From Paracyclopina nana (lineage: Eukaryota > Arthropoda > Copepoda > Cyclopoida > Cyclopettidae), in the NCBI GenBank assembly GCA_019096065.1, contig JAGUCH010000007.1, positions 1,758,501 to 1,822,500 of the forward strand: a stretch of 64,000 nucleotides of DNA. Reading direction: 5' to 3'. The notes under the pieces are model-generated. The model had not been told where the DNA came from and did not search any database. It was given only the letters and a program-made list of their open reading frames with translations. Below, in pieces: positions 28,288-41,400 of this stretch. The translations under genes were made by a program, and so were the position numbers. Positions within the stretch are counted from its first letter, which is position 1; every line of letters starts with the position of its first letter.

Positions 28288-31200
28288 TCAAAAAGCCAGG
28301 AGAGCCACAATGACAACCAAGATATGGAGTGCGAAAGCGTCCAACTTTGATGCTGGGCTAATAAGATTAGCTTTTCTGCAGTTTTCTTGCTTCCATCGAC
28401 GCAATCGACCCGAGGAGTTTTCCACCAGCACACACATTGTCCAGTCGTCTCCATATTCTGGAGGAACTCGCACCACTTCCTCCCTTTTGTCATATGCCAA
28501 TTCTTTTGAAAACAAGGTGGTTTGTGGTATACCACCTGACCTGAGCTCAAGCCTGAAACCACCGACGTCTTCATTAGTGTTGACAAACCAGCTCAATTTC
28601 ACGTTCTCCTCTTCCCTATGAAAAAATGAGTGCACTACTTTTAAATTCTCTAGCTTGATTTTTGATAAAGCTTTACTTGACCACATCTCTGAATTGGATG
28701 TCTGGATTGATTTTGAACTTGGCAGCCTCCTCAGTCTCATCACAAATCAATTGCTCCTCTATGAGTGCATCCACTGACAAACCCTCATAGTATTGGGGTG
28801 AGGAGCATTTTGTCCTTTGCCAAGGACCAGCTCTATTTTTGGCTCTGCCCACTGAGGCAAGCCAATATGAAATTGGCCTGAGCAAACAGTTGCAATGGAG
28901 GGGATTTCCTAGAAAACAATATGAAACTCGCATCAGGAGACATAGAAAAAATACCAGAAGTGGACATTTAAAGCTATTTATGTTTTTGGCATTTTTTGAG
29001 ATTAAATGGTGGAAATATCTTAGAATATTGCTCAATTTCTTCTAATACAAATCGCAGCTCCATCTGGCGGAGTATTGCTTTGTACCTGCATATTCAATCT
29101 CTAAGCCCAATTTGATTTGCTCAGTAAATTCCGGATTGAACTTCTCCAATTGGTTATTGCCAACATTGAGTACTTTGAGAGCTTTATGCTGAACAAGTGC
29201 ATCCACTGGGATTTGGGTGAACTTGTTGTCATTCAACTCCAAAATTGTCAGATTGGGAAGCTGGCCAAAAGTGCGTCCGTCCTCGGTAAAAATCTTGTCC
29301 TCTAATTGATTTCCGGACATGGAAAGAACCTCCAAAGTTGTCATGTTACTCAGGACTCCTGAGAATACAGAGGAGAAAGAAAGCCCTATAATAGCCAATT
29401 TGTATTTTCAAAATTTTCTTTTACCTGGCCTGATGTCAGAGAGAATATTGTGGCTAATGTTGAGGTATTTGAGGTGCTTGGTGCCCTCGAGGATCTCCTT
29501 GGTGAGGACTGGCATGTTATTATGGGACAAATCTAGATGCTCCAATCTGTAGGGAATCCACTTATTTTCAGGGAACATTTTGGCTGTCACAAATGGGATT
29601 CGGTTGAAGCTGAGGTCGAGCTACGGATATAATAGTAGCATAAAGAATTGGATCAGGAGACAGACCGGAAATTGAATTCACTTACTGATTTGATAGAGAG
29701 GCAATCATCAAAAAGGCCATGTGTCCGATTTTGCAAGTTGCGTAAATTATTGTGAGACAGGTTAATATCTCTCAAGGCAACCATTCCTGAAATGAACAAA
29801 ATTGTAGCATATCATCAAATCTTCAAAAATTCAGACTTTAATAAAGTTTTGTCACTACCGCATAAGATGGCGCCACCGCAGAGGAGAACAAAATACCAGA
29901 TACGGATTTTTGGCTAATATACTGATTTTTTGGCATTTTTGCAAGGCGAATGGCATAAAAAGCATATTTTCTGCCAAAAACACTTCACTACTCCGATTAC
30001 GCGGAAAATACTTGTTTTGATGCATCCTATAAATTATGTGATGCAATATAAAGCACCAACAAATCAGGATATATAATGTACTGTATATCTGATATATAGT
30101 CGTATTACCGTAGAAAGCTCCAGGGGGAACCCAGGACAAATTGTTGAAACTCAGATCGATTTGAGTGAGCTGCCTCAAATTCTCGAAAGCCGCGTAGCTG
30201 ATATTGTGTATGACATTGCCTCGCAGCTCGAGAAGTGAGACCACGGGCAAATTCCCGAAAGCGTTCTTCTCCAATGTCGTGAGCTGGTTGTCGTTCATGT
30301 ACAAATTCTGCAGGCTCTGGAGAGAGCCCAGGGCCTCTTTTGGGGGTCGGGTGATGTTGTTGCCACATAGCCTCAACGTATTGAGTGTATTCAAGCCTCC
30401 GAACCGCCCTGCAGTGAAAATGAATTAACGGCATTTATTAGCATGTAATAATCACACAAATAATTAGATCTGTGAATATAAACATGGTGCCAACAAACAG
30501 GACCTCGAAAAATAATTATCTTGGCCTCTATGGCAGTAGTATATGCTAACAATCCAAATACTACACCAATGTGCATAGAACAATGTATCCTTACTTCCAA
30601 TGTATTGTGTTGTATTTTGCTAATTAGACCACAGTGGCTTAGTGCTGTGACTAATCAGGTTTTAATTACCTCCATCCAGGGAGTCTCCTAATTGATTGTT
30701 GTCCAAGTCAATGTAAATGATCGAATTCATCACTGGCCAAGGAGATCTGCCCTTGATCTCCGTGATGTTGTTGTTTGCCAGGAGCAAATGAGTCATGGAG
30801 ATGGAGGGCGTTGGGATTTCATCCAGCTGATTGAACTGCAAGTTTATGGTGCGCAACGAAGCCAAGCCACTGAACGCGCCTCTCTTCACACTTTTCAGCC
30901 GGTTATGGCTCAAATCGATGTATAACAGAGTGGGAATTGTGCCGAAGGTCGAGGACTCAATCTCCTCCAAATGATTGTGGGTGAAATTGAGCTCTCTCAG
31001 AGACAACAAATTGACAAAAACACTCCGATCAATAGACGAGATGTTGTTATGGGAAAAGTCTATTACTTGCAGCTCATACAGCTTGGGAAACGTCTGTTTT
31101 GGAATATCCAGGATCTGAAAAATACATTGTTATGCATAAATACTACGTACGTAGGCAATTACGAAAAAACCCACAAAGCCATATGACCTCAGCATATTAA

Positions 31201-34200
31201 TTAACATGGAAATCACCATTTAGCATAATACAAGAAATGCCTAAAATACGCAGCTCCGTATTTCAAATACTGGATAAATAGACTGAACTTTTATACTACA
31301 TCAATTATAATTAGAGCAATATAATTTAAGAATATCAGTATCTGGATACACAGACAAAAATGAAAAAAGTACTTAGGTAAAAGTAGGCATTTTGATTCTG
31401 TAAAGCTCGTTGCTGTATTCGGATACAGCTGATGTATTAGGTACATTTAATAGGGCAAATATTTGGTACTGCACCACTGTACCTGGTTATAGCTGACGTT
31501 GAGCAATTTGATACCAACTTGGTTATCCATGGGAACTCCCGCCATAGACGTCAAGTAGTTGTACTCAAGCCGCAATTCAGTGGTGTAGCTATTGTCTCCA
31601 AACACAGTGGGCAAGATGCCATAGATGTAATTATGTGACAAATCCAGCACAGTCATGTTTTCACAGTTTCTAAACGTGTTGTCCGCCATCTCCTCAATCA
31701 CATTGTGGCTCATGTTGATTTTGGTCAAGTAGATGTTCTTGAAGGCTTCTCGCTGCACCTCAGAGATGCGATTCTCAGCCAAATCGATGGTGTCGATGAA
31801 TCTCAGATCAGCAAACATCTGAAACTCGATCTTTGACAATTGGTTGCGAGCCAGATCCACTGTGCCAATTCTGGAAGAAGTGTGCATCATATTACAAAGT
31901 TGGCTGCATAAGTCAATACACTAGTTCCAATATTGAAAAATCTTCATATGCTCATTTGTATACAAGTATTTTTCATTTTGGGTGCATAATTCGAATTTGA
32001 TGATATTTCATCTATTTTAATATGCAATGAATACAACAGCAATCAAAAGCTTCCTTGGAAAAAGAAAAGGTGGTCTAATAAATGAACACCACATAATGCA
32101 TGAGTTTTCATGATGCATTAATAAGGGAGTACTTTTTCCTTTTAGCTGGAATGAAGCATGAATAAGGAATTTGGCTTCATTTTCTGCTCGTTGCATGAAG
32201 CAATTTTTTGGCCAAAATTAGTCACCAAATCGCATGAGACTTTTTAAAAGCCATCTAATTTGAGGTAACTCTCAGTTTTCCGAGTTGAAATGATGTGATT
32301 GGATAACAAAATACTATTTTAGCCCAAAATGCAATTTTAGCCCAAAATGCAATTTTAGCCCAAAATGCAATTTTAGCCCAAAATGCAATTTCAGCCCAAA
32401 ATGCAATTTTAGCCCAAAATGCAATTTTAGCCCAAAATGCAATTTTAGCCCAAAATACAATATTAGGCCAAAATACAATATTAGGCCAAAATACAATTTT
32501 AGCCCAAAATACAATTTTAGCCCAAAATACAATTTTAGCCCAAAATACAATTTTAGCACAGAATGCAATTTTAGCTCTAAATACAATTTAAGGCCTCAAT
32601 ACAATTTAAGACCAAAAAAAAAAAAACAATTTTGGCCAAAATACAAGCACGCATCAAATGAGTGACCAACGAGCCTTATTTGACACCTTTCAAAATGACA
32701 CCAAAACCGAATTGGAGCAATAATCAAATTGACGTAGCATAGAAGAGCATGGCATGAAGATAAAAGACTTTCAAATCCTCGCACGCGAGAAACTTTTCCC
32801 CAATCAGATTAAAACAGAGGCTCAAAGTACACCGTTGCACCGGATTACTACAGCATATGTAAACTATCCAAATACAAAAAAAAAATACAGCACCTGGAAA
32901 CAGCTCTGAAAGTTCCTCTTCCAACGTCGGAGATCTGGTTGTCGGATAAATACAGCCTTCGCATAAACCGCATGCCTCGAAAGCTGTTCGCATCCAACCT
33001 TGTGATCTTGTTGTGAGTCATTTGTAGCACACGCAGCAAGCTGTTTCTCGCGAAATTCCTGCCCGAAATCTCGTCAATGGAATTATGCGAAATGTTCAGC
33101 CACAAAAGGCGGCCCAAATCGGAGAAAAAGTGTGGCTGCAAGGCTGCAAATGCATTATGGGACAAATCCAAGTACTCCAATTGAGTCTGACCCTTGAATA
33201 CATTCTGCAGTAAATAAGCAAAATTATTTTCAGCATGTATCTTACTATGTACTTAGTATTTTGCGCTTACTTTTGCGAGTGTAGTGATGTTGTTCTTGTA
33301 CAAAGAGAGCCGTTTCAGCTTGCGATTGTTGGCAAAAATGGAGGCCGAAATTTGGCCGATTTTGGAGTCAGCAATTTTCAAGTCCTCCAGTTGATTGAGG
33401 CCGTCCAAAACGCCATCTTGCAGGAAGCTGATTCGACTCGTTTCAATGTCCAGAATTTTCAGGCTGGTTAAGTTCTGCAAGCTGGGAGGCAGCCTGGTTA
33501 ACCAGGTGTTTTGCAGATGGAGCTCCTGCAAGTAAATTGGCTCATTTCATTGGGATCCCTTGCAGTTGACAGGGCTATTTCTTACATAACACCTCCTTCG
33601 TTATAACCATTTACTTTGGCCTTAAAAAGCTGTTGTACCATAAAAGTGAGAGCTGAAAGTGTCATGCTGATCAAAATTGATGGCTGATCTGCTACAAACT
33701 GATGAATCTGGATCAAAAGTGTACTTTGCCATGATCTGGCAAGAATTTGGCTTTTTCCTTTAACAACAGCCTTAATATATAGGAAAAAAGGAGAAGGAAA
33801 GAACTGCTCTAATAATAGTAATAAAGTAAAATGTAATGGTAGCCTATTAAATAGAAAGCTCAGCTGTTGCACATTTATACACTAGCTATTAAGATAACAG
33901 CTCAATTAGCATTAAAAGCAGCAAAGCAGCTTTTTTTCCTTGGAGTTGCTGATAAAATTAATTTTCCTAGTATGAAAAACCCAGACCAGTTTTGTGCCTT
34001 GTCAAGGTCAATTTAGAAAAAAGAGCCAAAACTAAGTAGTTAAAAATGCTGAAAAAAATCACCTCCAATCCATCAGCAATGATGCCATCAAAGGTGTTGT
34101 CACTGATATCCTTGATGGGAGTGTCCTTGATGTACATCCGCTTGACTGTCATGGCTGTGAACAAGTCCCCATACAACTTCTCCATGTTGCAGTTCTCCAG

Positions 34201-34446
34201 AGTGAGTGTATGAATCAGGGTCTTCACTTGCCTCAGCCCAACTGCCAACGAGGCAATGTTGGTATTGTTGCACTGCACAAAAATCCCCTCCTCACTTCCC
34301 TGGAGGCAGAAGCAGGGGAAAATGGGCCTCTTGGGGCAATCATACTTGGGCGGTGGGTCCACCCATTCACTGAGGGTGGCAATTTGGCCTTTGACACCCA
34401 CAAAAAGGAGGCTGCAAAGGCCAAACACAAAATGCACCCACATCAT
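28288..34446 (-). CDS. Chaoptin/artichoke-like leucine-rich repeat surface protein, probably GPI-anchored
   Basis: Arthropod LRR surface proteins of this kind act in adhesion and sensory-cell structure. About eleven exons are visible. The start at 34446 gives a signal peptide (MMWVHFVFGLCSLLFVGVKG) and an LRRNT-like cysteine cluster (DCPKRPIFPCFCLQGSEEG). Typical 24-residue LRRs follow, more than twenty in all (for example LEYLDLSHNAFAAL, LLWLNISHNSIDEI, LRTINLQFNQLDEIP, LEHLDLSHNNMPVL). Then come an LRRCT (NPLHCNCLLRPISYWL), an FN3-like segment (VKLSWFVNTNEDVGGFRLEL, about 28570) and a terminal hydrophobic tail (LDAFALHILVVIVALLAF) with no cytoplasmic residues, the form of a GPI signal. One intron carries an 18-base minisatellite. 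I cannot decide between chaoptin, artichoke and related members. Confidence 0.8.
29865..29874. promoter_or_regulatory. AGATGGCGCC site, possible CTCF-type motif
   Basis: The same 10-base core occurs at 35266-35275 and, inverted, at 35314-35323. It resembles the GGCGC-containing core bound by insect CTCF. It lies in an intron of the LRR gene. Confidence 0.25.
32310..32592. repeat. 18-base minisatellite in the LRR surface-protein intron
   Basis: About fifteen tandem copies of the unit CCCAAAATGCAATTTTAG, with variants CCCAAAATACAATTTTAG and GGCCAAAATACAATATTA. The unit carries ATTTT and AAAAT halves and so is partly self-complementary. Sequence drift increases toward the right end. It lies in the intron between exons at about 31485-31883 and 32893-33203. 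Confidence 0.9.
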
Positions 34447-35457
34447 GCAGGAGCAGCCAGCTGGAGTTTTTTCATTGAATAGCCAAGAACTGCTATTTGC
34501 ACTGGAAGATCAAGGTCAAGATTTGTTTGAGCAGCTCCACCCTTTTGTGGTATGTGAATGGTACTGAGGAAATTTGCTGCAGCCAGCCAAGTCAGAAGAT
34601 ATTGTTTGTTTGCTGTTGTAATGGTGATTGAACGCTCGGTGTGGGCAAATTGGTCAATCAGCGCTGCTATACAGGAAAGTGGTACTGCAGCCCTAGACTC
34701 GACCACTGTGCAGACTGAATGCAGCACACTTAAAGGAAAAGTGCGCGGCGCTGCTGAACCTTCTGGCTCTGTCCTTATGCTCTATACAGTACGCTAGCTC
34801 TGAGCGCATTTAGCAATTTCTCTTTTTTTCAGACCAAATGTGCCACTTTGCTACAACTGTATATGTATGGTAAACTATGGTATTCTTTGCTTGGCAACAT
34901 GTATGGAAAATGGCTGACATATGCTTTTGTAGGGGCCAGAGCAAAAAAGAACAATCATTAGACGTGAAGCATCTCTTCTTTTTACATGGTGCAAAAAGTG
35001 GCTTGAAAGAACTTTCTTAATAATGAGCCAAATGAGGGAAAATTGTATTTTGTAAGAAAATCCAATTTTCTCAGCTTAGATTTAAGGGGGCCGCAAAATG
35101 ACACATTTACCACTTTTCTTAATAAAACCACAACTCTTGAAATTGCATTTGAGCACAAAATTGCATGTCAGTCAAATTAAAAGCTAAAAATGTAACGCAT
35201 GCATGCATAGAATGTATTTATTCACATCATCTCACTATAATGCTGCATCACAATTGAGCCTCAACAGATGGCGCCTCAAGCTGCTGTCTTCTCTTTTCTA
35301 CGCTGGAATAAGTGGCGCCATCTGTTGAGTTACTTCAATAAACAATGTCAATTTTGTTTTCAACATGAAAAATCAAGGTGAAAAGGAGCTCCTCCTCTTT
35401 TGTAAGATTGTAGTGCTATGAAATGAAGTGAATAAATAGATTGGGTAGTTTGGTGTT
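34447..35457. other. Intergenic region between two minus-strand genes
   Basis: It holds the promoter of the LRR surface protein near 34450-34800 and the 3' flank of the cysteine-rich gene. A perfect inverted repeat at 35260-35329 is listed separately. I see no other feature. Confidence 0.45.
35260..35329. repeat. Perfect 16-base inverted repeat with GGCGCC cores
   Basis: CTCAACAGATGGCGCC at 35260-35275 is repeated in inverted orientation at 35314-35329 with a 38-base spacer. It lies about 130-200 bases past the stop of the cysteine-rich gene. It could be a cruciform, a small element remnant, or a pair of opposed CTCF-like sites. Confidence 0.6.
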
Positions 35458-37475
35458 TCAGGCTGGAATAGATCCTGGGCAGGTCTGGCCTGCAGGTACA
35501 CACAAGTCTTGTCCAGGGCACCCATTTTCATCCAAGGTGGAAGAGCCATTACAATAGGTTTCATCTGCTCCACAGTAAGCAGGACAATGATTGGGACATC
35601 CATTGAAGCCTTCTTTGGGATAGCAAAACTCAGTGGCAGGACATGAACCAGATCCATTACTTGTACACTTCATAGCATAACTTGGGCAAGTCAAGTTTGG
35701 ACAAGTTTGGTAGCAAAGGTTCTCATCATAAATAGGATGGCAATACTGCTCAGCTTTGCATGTGGACCCAATGTTCACAACAGTTTTGCAAGGCCTAAAG
35801 CCCTCATCACACGTTATGGGACAATCTATGGAGCATCCACTTTCATAATCAGTCAAAGGAGCACAATGTTCATTGTCAGGGCAGCCATCCAGGCCCGGTT
35901 GGATGCATTTTTGCTGAAAGTCTGGATGACAAGTTATGTTGGGACAAGACAGATGACATCCCTGATCATCAAGTGTTGGGTGGCAAAATGAAGTGGAGCA
36001 ATTAGGTGTTAATTGCTGATAGCATTCCTGTTGATTTGACAAATAGCATTGCAGTGGACATTGATAAGGGCAAGTTGGTGACCCTTTGTAAGAGCAAATT
36101 TCATATTCAGGGCAATTAGCATTATAGCTTTGTTGGCTACATTTCTGCTCATAGCTTGATCTGCAAGCGAGATCAGGGCAGGTTAACTGACAGCCTTGGT
36201 CATCACTGTATGGGCTGCAAAATTGCTCCACACATTTGGTACTATTTTCTCTAAGCCGCGTACATATTTGCTCATTTGAATCACAAGTTGGCTGACATTG
36301 GGTGGGGCATCCATCATAGTCAAACTTTGGCAAGCATGTCTTTAAAGGTGGGCAATGTGTATAGTATGGAATTAAGCACTCAATCTGGTCTGGATTACAT
36401 TCTCTGTTTTGGTAACAACTTTGAGGACATTGGCTCTCATCAAAATAAGGAAGACAGCTATAAGTTGGAGCACAACCATCAGAAGGTTCAATGAAGCAGG
36501 TCTGAAAACCAGACTCACATTGAGGCCCTTGCTGACTAAGTATCTTCTCGCAATCTGACCATCTTGTGCAATTTTGGGAATCAACTCCAATAGGGCAAGA
36601 TATTTGGCCAGGAGGGCAAGTTTGGCAGGTTTGAGGGCAAAGGCCAAGAGGATCATTCTGGGGGATACATTCAGTACCAAGAGAGCAGCCATTGCCATCT
36701 TGGCCCTTGCTACATTCAATAAATCCAGAAGGGCAAGTGACAGGGCAAATGCCAGGGCATCCTTGGTCAATTTGAGGGATGCATGTGTCAGGCTGTTGAC
36801 ACCCTTTGGCCACAATTCCCGGGCACCTCTTTTCATCAGGGCCACATTGGACAGGGCAAAAATTGGGGCAAGTTCCATTCGTCTCAGGAATACAAATGGT
36901 TTGGCCAATACATCCTTTAGAATCAATGGCTCCAGGGCATTCCATAAAACCAGGTTCACATTGGACTGGGCAAAATAAGGGACATTGGCTTTTAGGATCA
37001 ACTTTGGGAATACATTCTGGTGCCTTTGGACATCCATCTGGTTTAAACCCAGAGGGGCATTCCTGCTTTCCAGCAGGGCATTCCAAGGGGCAAAAGCCCT
37101 CTTCACAACCTGGGACCTTTGGCTCACAAAATTGCCCTGTGAGGCAACCCTGAATTTTAAAGCAATGACACATTATAATATAAATGACAATAATAACTGA
37201 AATATTACCATTTTGTTGAGAGGGCGATCACACAAGATGCTATTTTGATCACAATGCAAAGGGCAAATTCTGTTGCACTTCTTTTTGGTTTTGGGGCTTT
37301 TGTACTTTTTGCTCAAGCACTGAAAAGTAGGGCAAAGTTCTCCAGGCTCAGGTGGTTTACAGCAAACCTTCTTTTTCGCCAGATTGCAGCTGGCTGGGTT
37401 GAAAGCAGGGCATGAAGCTTGGCCAGAAGCAGCCAGCACAAAATCCAGCAAAAGTAAAGCAAAGTAGATTTCCAT
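35458..37475 (-). CDS. Secreted cysteine-rich repeat protein, unrecognised
   Basis: Two exons (37475-37209 and 37149-35458, 59-base intron, phase 0) give 652 residues. A signal peptide (MEIYFALLLLDFVLAASGQA) precedes about fourteen cysteine-rich modules of roughly 36-40 residues, such as CPLFCPVQCEPGFMECPG then GCIGQTICIP, and CPGICPVTCPSGFIECSKG. Each module has six or so cysteines in a C-P-x-x-C-P-x-x-C pattern and ends near CIP or CHP. Early modules are glycine/proline-rich and later ones are richer in Gln and Asn. No membrane segment is seen. It should form a disulfide-linked rod for matrix, eggshell or cuticle use, but that is a guess from composition. I do not recognise the family. Confidence 0.85.
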
Positions 37476-38474
37476 TTGTTTAAATATTATCAGTTAAATA
37501 AAGCAACCATTCATGGGAGGTGTTCAATTGAACTGAACCTACTTAAATAATTTTGCAACCTGACACAATGCACATGTGTGGCATTTTTAAAAATTCATTT
37601 TAAAAAAATTACAAAATGTGCAGCAAACTTATTCTTATTCGCAATTTTTTTAAAGAGTGATGTGACACTCGAGGGCAAACAACTTAGTTTGTTAATCATT
37701 ATAAATTCCATTCTTTTTTTGCTAAGTAACAATTGAAGATGCTATGTTCAAATAACTGAAGGCTTGGATCCACGCACTTGTGCTTGATTTATGAGACCCT
37801 AACATTTTCAAATTTATTTTGTGTTTTGACAGTGGATCTACCAATTTTGCAACAGAGACAGACAGAATTATCCAGACTTTGTTAGCCATTGCAGCAACAG
37901 CTGTTTCACAAAATTTGAAATTTGCAGATTTAGGTTTGCACTTCAAAAAATTCCAGATTTAACACGAGATGAATGGTATTTATAAAGCAAAAAAAAGATA
38001 GAAGACTCGTCTTGAACAGATTGAAAAAAGGAGCTGGAAAGGTGTGAAAAAGCCCCCTTTTCCTACCTTTGCAAATGTTTGCTTTAAAACTACACAAGTG
38101 GAAAGATAAGCTAAATTGACCCCCATGCCATAGAAAGCTTTCCAAATAAACCTTTGCTCTCTATAGCAGATTTCAAGAATAAGAATTTGCCTTTCATCTC
38201 ACGATAAAAAGGGATTTATTCTGCAAAGTTTCTTTTCTGCAAAGCACACAAAGCCCATAAATCACCTTAAATATAACAAGAAACATACATAAGCATGCTA
38301 GCAAGAAAACAAAGGCTCTTTTGAAATATGCTTGTTTAGATCATGATCCCATAGCCCTAAAACACTAGTGACTTGAAAAGGGGGGATGGAGAATAAACAA
38401 AAACTGATTGTTTACTCTTGTCTGATCAAAAAAGATCTGATAAAATGGCCCAGTTGTATGCTCATGCTTTCACA
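37476..38474. promoter_or_regulatory. 1-kb divergent region before the nested-host gene
   Basis: It lies between the minus cysteine-rich gene and the plus-strand signal-peptide exon at 38475. AT-rich, with no coding exon seen. Two in-frame ATGs (38418 and 38445) precede the chosen start. Confidence 0.4.
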
Positions 38475-41400
38475 ATGAAGGCATTAGCCCTTTTTGTGTT
38501 TAGTTGCTACTACTGTAGTTGGCTTCTACGAGGATTAAATGCTGGGCCTGTGGATGACATTGGGGCCATTAAAAATCTGCTCCTTTCCATCTTCAGCAAC
38601 TACAAGTAAGATTTTTGTTCTAGGCCTTTTATTTTAAGTGTGCTAGCATGTTCTTAAAAACTTACTCAGACTAGACAGCCTATAGCTTATCAATACCCTC
38701 AATGGATGAAATAACTTTTTAAAAATAATTATAAAGTACATGTTCTCCATGAAATATAGTTTTTCTTAGGGTTTAACATTTGCTGAGGCGGTAGGGAACT
38801 ATTAGTCTGATGCCATTTTCCACTTGTGCACACCATGAGAAAAAAGCATCTCTCCTACAGCATGATTCAAAATTCATAATATGGTTCATTTTATAGCTCA
38901 GAGCATCAATATGGACCACAATTTGTCTCTTATTCTGACACTTTTCTCCCTTGAGAGCAACTGAAGAATGTACTTTAAGGCCGGTACTTGGATAGAAAAA
39001 GTTCAATATATTCTGTAATAATATTTTCATGGTTCATAATACTGCATGTTAATGCAAAAAAAATATCAGTTTGAAAAGGACCAGGATCCCATGTGGCCAA
39101 TGCAGTGTCCTAAAAATAAACATTGTAACTTATTTACAAATAAAAAAGCCTAATTTTAAGGTGAACTACCTTCATCATCAAAAGTGGCCAAAGTGAGTCT
39201 GTTCAGCTTGTTGCTCAAGCAAGACTCTGGAATTCCTCTCCTTGACACAGTTGTCAAGGGAACTAGACAGTCTGCAGTATTAGAAAAGTATCTGATTAGC
39301 TATTTATTATGAGTTAAATATGAATATAATGGATGTACCATCTGCATCAGCTGCAGCTGAATCCCCATAAATATTTCCCTCATGATCTTCATTGTACATG
39401 GCTACTCTCTGCTTCAATTCATCCACAAAGGTATTGATCAAAGAGTCCATTTGCACAGCTTGCCTGGAGAAAATTTGTAAGATCTTTGACACCCTCCTTC
39501 CATTCTCAATGACACAAAATTGAATGAACAAGCAAGGCAAGCAATCCTCATTGTTTTCTTGAGATGGCTTGGCATAATCCCAAGAGAGCTCCTCAAGTTT
39601 TAGCCCAAGCAGAATGACCACATTGAGAGGGTCAATGACATACAAACCATTGGAGTTGATGGCCACCAAAACTTCAGTATCATGATTGATAACCAGTGAG
39701 GTCAGTGACCTTGCTGGAGTCTCAATTTGACCATGGAAAAATGCACTGCCATAATAGGGAAGAGTCCAGCAGAATTGGAGATACTTCCTCACTAGTCTGT
39801 TGTGGCTAGCATTGTTTGGAATAGCTTTAAATTGTTCAATGAGCCTTGCTTCAGGGGAATTTTTGGCTGAGCCTCCACCACTTCTCCAGGGTGGCATCAT
39901 CCAGCAAGAGCTCCAATTGGAGGCCCAGGAGGCATGCTCTGGCAGAAATCTGTACATTTCTGCCTTCATAAATGACAAAGTGTGAGTCTCTGGATTGTAG
40001 GGCCCCAATTCAAGCCTGGCTTGAATTCCACCCAGCATGATATAATCTGATATTTCACAGGGATATCTTCCTGTTAGAATGTTGAATTTTGCCTCATCAT
40101 AGAGCAATTCAAGGACTTTGCTGTCCCTATAAGGAAGCAAGTACTTAAAAATGATCCACTATTTGATAAACAAATGTGTTCTATTTACCTGACTTTAACT
40201 TCATCTTTTTTATGGAAGAAAATGTTGCGTTGGAATGACAAAATTGGCTCATCTAATGTCTTCTTTTCAAGTGGAGCTGATGAGAATCTTTGCAAAAAAT
40301 GGTTCCATTCACGCCTTATGTAAAAGGGCTTGTGATGAGGCTTCAGCTGAACTTCTAAAAGAGGACTGGTCATCCATAAGCTGAATACATCTGATGCTTG
40401 CCTTGGGAGGTTCAATTCATCCTCATCAGTGAGGATATTGATGATTTCGGCACAAGTTGCACTAGCTCCATCTTCAACCTCCATTTTGATGCCAACTGAG
40501 GACATCAAATACACACACAAATCAAGCTCTACAAGAAAATCAATTCATCACTAAAGCACAATTTTATAATTGTTCATCTAAGAATGAGTACTTTTTCTCA
40601 AAATGGTTGGATTCCTGCGCTCTCCATATTTCTCCTTGCCACCAGCAGCTTGGAGCCTTGAGACACTCACACTATTGATGCCACCAGAGCCAGTTCCAGA
40701 GGAGACAGCTACATAGTGCCTATCCACCAATTGATCACAAGGACCTTGCCTTTGAATTCCACTCACTAATGTTCCAGGGGCTCCCCCATTGGCAGCAACT
40801 CCACTCACTCCAATGGCATCCAAATGACTTGCCAAAGATCCTCTGGCAGATCCAACTGGAGTGCCAACATATTCATTGCCCACCAGCTGATTTGAGGCCA
40901 TGGCAGCTCCTCTGGTGAGAAACTCTCCACCTCGTGGCCGAAAATAGTCTCTGTAGTCTGGATCCATGTCTCTATTTGCAGATCTCATCTTTGCCTATTT
41001 AGTAATTGTTGAATTGTTGCAATATCAACCAAGAAAAATACTTACACAGAAATGCAGTAAGAATTTAGATCAGCTGCAGCTGTTTAGAGGCCGTGCATTT
41101 ACACTATTGTTGCACGGCTTTCTCCGCAACTGACTGTTCCAAAGGGCTATTGATCCTTAGGCTCTCTACTATGAGCTTTCTCCTAGCTGCAATATGCTAT
41201 ATGAGGAAAGTGGTTGGTACACATGATTGCTTAAAATCAGGCGGGAAATCGGTCCTTCCTAAAAACCCACCATTTTTATTAGCAATTTTATTGTATTGTC
41301 AATTTTTATGGCAACATAATTTCACGTAGTCAAATACAGTTAGAAAGCACTCCAGAAAGGAGAAGCTCAAAAAAAGCCCCAGTGAGCCACCAACAGAGGA

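Noticed and set aside
32314-32586. Apparent repeat protein (FGLKLH-type) on the minus strand
   Set aside because: Translation of the intronic 18-base minisatellite; the unit length is a multiple of three so the frame stays open.
36372-37127. 251-codon minus-strand frame
   Set aside because: Alternative frame inside the cysteine-rich repeat gene, kept open by biased codons; no signal peptide or splice context.
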